DNA from: Planctomycetota bacterium
GTDB taxonomy: Bacteria; Planctomycetota; Phycisphaerae; WQYP01
NCBI GenBank assembly: GCA_023489375.1
Contig: JAMDCX010000113.1
Span: 1-8,535 of the forward strand
Length of the DNA stretch: 8,535 nucleotides
Reading direction: 5' to 3'
Shown here: one piece after another, positions 5,092-8,535 of the stretch
Position numbering within the stretch: the first letter of the stretch is position 1
How the letters are laid out: every line of letters begins with the position of its first letter
The notes under the pieces: generated by a model
What the model saw: only the letters and a program-made list of their open reading frames with translations
Database searches by the model: none
Told to the model about the DNA's origin: nothing
Position numbers and translations under genes: made by a program

Positions 5092-7656
5092 TTACACGTC
5101 GAGATTTTTCACTTCCAGTGCGTGTTCTTCAATATACCGGCGTCGCCGTTCAACATCCTCACCCATAAGCGTGCTGAACATGGCTTCAGCGTTACTGGCC
5201 CCTTCCAGCGTTACCCGTAACAACGTGCGGCGGGCGGGGTCCATCGTGGTGGCCCAAAGCTCTTCCGCGTTCATTTCACCAAGGCCTTTGAAGCGCTTGA
5301 CTTCAATACCCTGCTTGGCGATTTCCTGAATGGTTCCCACAATATCCACAAGCCCCGCAATATCGCGTTTGAAATCGCCGGCACCTTCAATGAGATAGCG
5401 GGTTAATTTGCGTTCTCCGCTGTCGAGTTCCTCAACTTTCAGGAAATAATCGGCAATGGCCAGATCCATCGCCTTGAGCTTCTCAAAGACTTTTTCCAGT
5501 TCGCGGTTTTCACTGAGTTCCTCATTTTTTTCCAGCCGGCGCTGGGCTTTCTTTTTGGCTTCGGCGGCTTCAGCGGAAAGTTTGCCGTTGCCGTTGCCCG
5601 ATCCGTTGTCCGCCACCTCCACGGCGCGGGCCAGAGCCTGAAGTTCATCAATTTTATTTTTTTCGCAGAACGCCTCGTAATCTTCCAGGGCATAAAAGAA
5701 AGTTTCCTGACCATCGAGAATAACACGATAATGAGGCAATATGCCGTGCTGCGCCCGCAGCTGCAACAACTGCGCAAACGGCAATCCACGGCGTTCCGCC
5801 ACATGGGACAAATCCTGCACCTGCTCGAGCAATTGCACAATCTTTTTAAGATCCGCCCCCTTGATACGCGATTTTTCACCCCCGTTTTTATCTCGAATCA
5901 CCAAGCTCGTGCCGTCAGTGCCCAGCTCCAGATAGGTTTTGCGCATGGCCGCTTCATTGCGCACATATTCAATATGTTTTTTCCGCGTGACCTGATACAA
6001 AGGCGGCTGGGCGATGTACACGCGGCCCTCACGGATTAACGGCATCATCTGCCGGAAGAAGAAGGTTAAAAGCAGCGTGCGAATGTGTGAACCATCCACA
6101 TCGGCATCGGTCATAATAACCAGTTTGCCGTATCGCAGCTTGCTTAAGTCCATGTCACTGGCGCCAAGACCACAGGCCAGAGCCTGAACAATCGTGCGGA
6201 TTTCTTCATGGCTGAGCATTTTGTCCACCCGGGCTTTTTCAACATTCAAAATTTTTCCCTTGATGGGCAGAATGGCCTGAAACACCCGATCCCGCCCGGC
6301 TTTGGCCGTGCCCCCGGCGGATTGGCCTTCCACAATGTACAGTTCGGTGGATTCCATATCGCGGCTGGAACAATCCGCGAGTTTGCCGGGCAGCCCGCCG
6401 CTGCTTAAAGCGCCTTTGCGCGTCAATTCCCGCGCTTTACGCGCCGCTTCGCGGGCCTGGCGGGCCAGCAGGCCCTTCTGGATAATCCGCTTGGCATCCG
6501 CCGGATGCTCTTCCAGCCAGGTGCCCAGCGTTTCATTAACCGCGTTGGCGACAAAGCCTTCGACTTCACCGTTGCCGAGCTTGTCTTTAGTCTGGCCCTC
6601 AAATTGCGGATTGGGCACCTTAATGGAAACAATGGCGGAAAGCCCTTCGCGCAGATCATCCCCGTTGGGCATTTCCTTTTCATCTTTAATGAGGTTGTTG
6701 GATTTGGCATAAAAATTCAGCGTTCGCGTCAGGGCGGTTTTGAACCCCGATAAATGCGTGCCGCCGCCGGGGGTGTTGATATTGTTGGCGAAGCTGTGCA
6801 AACTTTCCGCATAACCATCGTTGTATTGCATGGCCACCTGCACGGACATAGGATTGTCCTTGCCCGGTTCTTCACGTTCCAGGTATATGACCTGATTGTG
6901 AATGACCTCTTTGCCTTCATTAAGCTGTTTGACGAACTGAATAATTCCCCGGGTATATTTGAATTCGTCCTTTTTGCCGGTGCGTTCATCTTCGATATAA
7001 AAGGCCAGTCCTTCATTGAGATAAGCCAGTTCCCGGCAGCGGACGACAACACGGTCATAATCAAAGGTTATGTCCGGGAAAATCTGCGCATCAGGCTTGA
7101 AGGTTACTTTGGTACCGGGTTTCTGTCGCTTACCGATGGTTTTAAGTTCAGAGGTTTTTACCCCGCGTTCAAACTCCATGGCGTACACTTTGCCATCGCG
7201 GCAAACCTCCACTTCAGTCCACTCGGACAGCGCATTGACCACGGAGGCCCCCACACCGTGCAACCCGCCGGAAACCTTATAACCGCCGCCGCCGAACTTG
7301 CCGCCGGCATGCAAATCACACATGACCACTTCCAGAGTGGACTTTTTTTCCGTCGGATGGAGGCCCACGGGAATACCCCGGCCGTCATCACTGACGCTTA
7401 CGGAGTTATCGGCATGAATGGTAACCCAGATATTCTGGCATTGGCCCGCCATGGCTTCATCCACGGAATTATTGACAATTTCCCATACCAGATGGTGCAG
7501 ACCGCGGGTGGTGGTATCCCCAATATACATACCGGGGCGCTTCCGCACCGGATCCAGCCCTTTCAGGGCCTGAATGGCGGATTCATCATAAGCTCGCGAG
7601 GCCGGCGCCGCGAGGGTGGCGGTACCGGAATTGTTGGACGGCTGTTCCATAGCCAT
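5092..7656 (-). CDS. gyrB: DNA gyrase subunit B
   Basis: An 854-residue GyrB, the ATPase/TOPRIM subunit that with GyrA introduces negative supercoils. The GHKL ATPase site shows Glu59 and Asn63 in WEIVNNSVDEA, DDGRGIPVG (90-98) and GGLHGVGASVVNALS (130-144). QTKDKLG (355-361) is the transducer-domain motif. The TOPRIM domain shows VEGQSAGGTAK (442-452) with Glu443, PIKGKILNVEKA (464-475) and TDADVDG (516-522) with metal-binding aspartates. An insertion of about 200 residues (roughly 580-780) sits inside the TOPRIM region and includes a NGSGNGNG linker and a charged, probably helical, segment (694-728). It ends before the RFKGLGEMNAEELW motif (788-801). The length exceeds E. coli GyrB (804) and B. 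subtilis GyrB (about 640). EGDSAGG has Gln445 in place of Asp. The ATG at 7656 follows AGGAGT; an ATG at 7650 is possible, and an open extension to 7875 is spurious. gyrA and recF are not adjacent. Confidence 0.98.
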   Translation of the reverse strand: MAMEQPSNNSGTATLAAPASRAYDESAIQALKGLDPVRKRPGMYIGDTTTRGLHHLVWEIVNNSVDEAMAGQCQNIWVTIHADNSVSVSDDGRGIPVGLHPTEKKSTLEVVMCDLHAGGKFGGGGYKVSGGLHGVGASVVNALSEWTEVEVCRDGKVYAMEFERGVKTSELKTIGKRQKPGTKVTFKPDAQIFPDITFDYDRVVVRCRELAYLNEGLAFYIEDERTGKKDEFKYTRGIIQFVKQLNEGKEVIHNQVIYLEREEPGKDNPMSVQVAMQYNDGYAESLHSFANNINTPGGGTHLSGFKTALTRTLNFYAKSNNLIKDEKEMPNGDDLREGLSAIVSIKVPNPQFEGQTKDKLGNGEVEGFVANAVNETLGTWLEEHPADAKRIIQKGLLARQAREAARKARELTRKGALSSGGLPGKLADCSSRDMESTELYIVEGQSAGGTAKAGRDRVFQAILPIKGKILNVEKARVDKMLSHEEIRTIVQALACGLGASDMDLSKLRYGKLVIMTDADVDGSHIRTLLLTFFFRQMMPLIREGRVYIAQPPLYQVTRKKHIEYVRNEAAMRKTYLELGTDGTSLVIRDKNGGEKSRIKGADLKKIVQLLEQVQDLSHVAERRGLPFAQLLQLRAQHGILPHYRVILDGQETFFYALEDYEAFCEKNKIDELQALARAVEVADNGSGNGNGKLSAEAAEAKKKAQRRLEKNEELSENRELEKVFEKLKAMDLAIADYFLKVEELDSGERKLTRYLIEGAGDFKRDIAGLVDIVGTIQEIAKQGIEVKRFKGLGEMNAEELWATTMDPARRTLLRVTLEGASNAEAMFSTLMGEDVERRRRYIEEHALEVKNLDV

Positions 7657-7660
7657 ACGT

Positions 7661-7666
7661 ACTCCT
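7661..7666 (-). promoter_or_regulatory. Shine-Dalgarno sequence that sets the gyrB start
   Basis: AGGAGT on the minus strand lies 4 nt before the ATG at 7656 and 10 nt before the in-frame ATG at 7650. It rules out the open upstream extension to 7875, which would start far upstream of this site and of the gyrB promoter. Confidence 0.8.
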
Positions 7667-7746
7667 GAATGCGGCGGGACGGCGGAGGACAAAGTTCGCA
7701 AATACGCTGGATTTATCCGCTTTCCACACCAGAAAACCAAGCCTTT

Positions 7747-7776
7747 ATTATACCCGAAACCAGCCTGTTTTCCCAA
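7747..7776 (-). promoter_or_regulatory. Candidate gyrB promoter
   Basis: On the minus strand a perfect TATAAT (7752-7747) follows TTGGGA (7776-7771) with an 18-nt spacer. Transcription would begin near 7740, giving a leader of about 84 nt. The repeat block upstream (7793-7929) ends only about 17 bp from the -35 element, so it lies outside the transcript but could influence this promoter. Confidence 0.6.
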
Positions 7777-7792
7777 TGGCCCATGGTAGGTG

Positions 7793-7929
7793 CAATTGCC
7801 GGGGCGTGGCAATAAATTCAGGCAGGCCTCTGCGGTGTGAGTATCCAAGACCAACCATTCTCTTAACGATGGCATTTACACCGCAGATTTTGCCGGCTGC
7901 CCGGAAAAATTGCCACGCCCAATTGCCGG
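7793..7929. mobile_element. MITE-like inverted-repeat element with direct-repeat flanks
   Basis: A 117-bp core (7803-7919) begins GGCGTGGCAAT and ends with its exact reverse complement ATTGCCACGCC. The same 10-bp word CAATTGCCGG lies directly outside each end (7793-7802 and 7920-7929), as a target-site duplication would. Inside, GGCAG (7821-7825) can pair with CTGCC (7897-7901) and CTGCGGTGT (7830-7838) with ACACCGCAG (7878-7886), so most of the core could fold back on itself. It has no coding capacity. It sits at the left border of repeat C3; the matching border in C1 (near 951) has a single GCAACCGG and no insertion. Alternatives are a structured regulatory element or chance repeats within C3. 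No parent transposase is visible. Confidence 0.5.
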
Positions 7930-8197
7930 AGGTATGCCATATTTTTTGGCAATACTTGATTCCCCATCATGTTCGTAGTCCGGTACCACCAAATTCCCAT
8001 GTTAGAAACTGGCGCACATTAAGTTCCAAATAGCCTTTGCACCAGTTGGCGTGCGGATTCCGGAGCACCTTCCGTGATATGGCCACCGGCTTAGCCGGTG
8101 GTGGAGTATTCAATGGTATTGCCAATCGGGAAGTTATTATGATCCCATTCCTTAGCCGCGTGGCCTTGGCCCGCGCGTTAACTCTGGAAATCTCGCC
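7920..8197. repeat. Dispersed intergenic repeat, copy C3 (fullest copy)
   Basis: This copy has all three blocks. The left block (7935-7995) is shared with C1, the core (8004-8155) with C2, and the right block (8153-8197) with C1. Hairpins visible are CCACCGGC (8083-8090)-TTA-GCCGGTGG (8094-8101) and the GC-rich CGCG-T-GGCC-TT-GGCC-CGCG (8157-8175). The stem of the first hairpin is identical in C2 while its loop differs (TTA versus TAT). It lies between divergent gyrB and the RnfC-like gene. Reading the core on the minus strand gives partly similar peptides in C2 and C3, but C3 has an in-frame stop and the changes do not favour third positions, so it looks non-coding. Confidence 0.75.
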
Positions 8198-8231
8198 CCC
8201 GCCCAAAAATATCTTCTTCAAAAACATTAAT

Positions 8232-8259
8232 TTGCTCTTTTTTCAGGCTGGCGTATACT
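8232..8259 (+). promoter_or_regulatory. Candidate promoter for the RnfC-like gene
   Basis: TTGCTC (8232-8237) and TATACT (8254-8259) are separated by 16 nt. The predicted start near 8266 would leave a leader of about 60 nt before the ATG at 8326. It lies just outside the right end of repeat C3. Confidence 0.5.
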
Positions 8260-8325
8260 TTAAGCCATGTTGCGCTTGTGGTAGGTTAATTGGCCGAAAG
8301 GCCGTGAATGGATACGAATTAACGA

Positions 8326-8535
8326 ATGAACCTTGCAGAAAAAGTCAGATTGGCCGGAGTTGTTGGCGCGGGGGGTGGCGGATTCCCAACGCATGTCAAG
8401 ATCAACAATAAGGCCCAAACCGTCATCGCTAACGGCGCAGAATGCGAACCGCTGCTCCACAAGGACGCCGTCATCATGGAAGATAACGCCGCTGAACTGG
8501 TGCGCGGCATACAACTGGCCATGGCGGCAGTCGGG
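8326..8535 (+). CDS. RnfC/PduS-like electron-transfer flavoprotein, N-terminal part
   Basis: Seventy codons are visible before the window ends. The sequence GVVGAGGGGFPTHVKI (residues 11-26) followed by ANGAECEPLLHKD (35-47) is the N-terminal NADH/FMN-binding signature shared by RnfC, PduS (cobalamin reductase), PrdC-type proteins and NuoF-like subunits. These proteins pass electrons from NADH or ferredoxin through flavin and Fe-S clusters. The lack of a long N-terminal leader before the glycine loop fits the PduS/PrdC-type SLBB proteins better than classical RnfC, but the missing C-terminal part is needed to decide. A TAA lies two codons upstream in frame, so the ATG at 8326 is the first available start; its Shine-Dalgarno sequence is poor. 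It is divergent from gyrB. If the next genes encode shell proteins or Rnf subunits, its role would be settled. Confidence 0.85.
   Translation, partial: MNLAEKVRLAGVVGAGGGGFPTHVKINNKAQTVIANGAECEPLLHKDAVIMEDNAAELVRGIQLAMAAVG

Noticed and set aside
6754..7668. 304-codon plus-strand open frame opposite gyrB
   Set aside because: It lies wholly antisense to conserved gyrB codons; its openness follows from the composition of the real gene and it has no recognisable motifs.
7657..7875. 73-residue N-terminal extension of GyrB
   Set aside because: It reads through the gyrB promoter and the MITE-like inverted repeat, has no GyrB homology, and the AGGAGT site with ATG at 7656 gives a normal start.
7967..8227. 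86-codon minus-strand frame inside repeat C3
   Set aside because: It overlaps the repeat, and its NARAKATRL portion recurs in C1 only because the repeat DNA is shared; the frame is not kept along the element.

Overview
This 8.5 kb chromosomal window comes from a bacterium that is most likely a member of the PVC group, probably Planctomycetota. That placement is inference from memory of families: the FabZ-like dehydratase begins MRWIWIDKF and carries the LAEDHLHDHFPG context I associate with planctomycetes; GyrB is long with a large TOPRIM insertion; and the intergenic DNA carries short AAATTTCA-type repeats of a kind often seen in PVC genomes. No rRNA or other taxonomic anchor is present. All recognisable genes are housekeeping genes, separated by unusually repeat-rich intergenic DNA.

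Layout, left to right. 1-369 has no convincing gene but holds a perfect 10+1+10 palindrome. 370-843 (minus) encodes a stand-alone PTS EIIA domain protein of the PtsN/fructose class. 951-1081 is copy C1 of a dispersed intergenic repeat, and it ends about 16 bp from the 3' end of a tRNA-Arg(UCG) gene (1098-1171, minus). A promoter candidate leads into gapA (1413-2438, plus), which ends at a textbook intrinsic terminator (2471-2503). Only 27 nt further on starts a FabZ-like dehydratase gene (2531-3040), followed by a 29-codon candidate micro-ORF that overlaps both neighbours, and then an ilvE-like class IV aminotransferase gene (3113-3982).

The 1.1 kb between the convergent ilvE-like and gyrB genes has no convincing gene. 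It contains repeat copy C2, a very AT-rich patch and short degenerate tandem repeats. gyrB (5092-7656, minus) has a good promoter and Shine-Dalgarno sequence. Upstream of it lie a 117-bp MITE-like inverted-repeat element flanked by 10-bp direct repeats, and then repeat copy C3. The window ends inside a plus-strand gene for an RnfC/PduS-like electron-transfer flavoprotein (from 8326; 70 codons visible).

How the parts relate. gapA (glycolysis), the FabZ-like enzyme (acyl-chain dehydration) and the IlvE-like enzyme (branched-chain amino acid transamination) run in the same direction. The terminator between gapA and the FabZ-like gene suggests either partial read-through or an internal promoter for the last two. 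gyrB and the RnfC-like gene are divergent and share a repeat-laden spacer.

The most interesting signal is the modular, multi-hairpin intergenic repeat. Three diverged copies lie in three different intergenic gaps: C1 lacks exactly the central hairpin module that C2 retains, and C3 has everything plus an apparent nested insertion. Other points worth checking are the overlapping micro-ORF and a natural Gln in place of Asp in the GyrB EGDSAGG motif.
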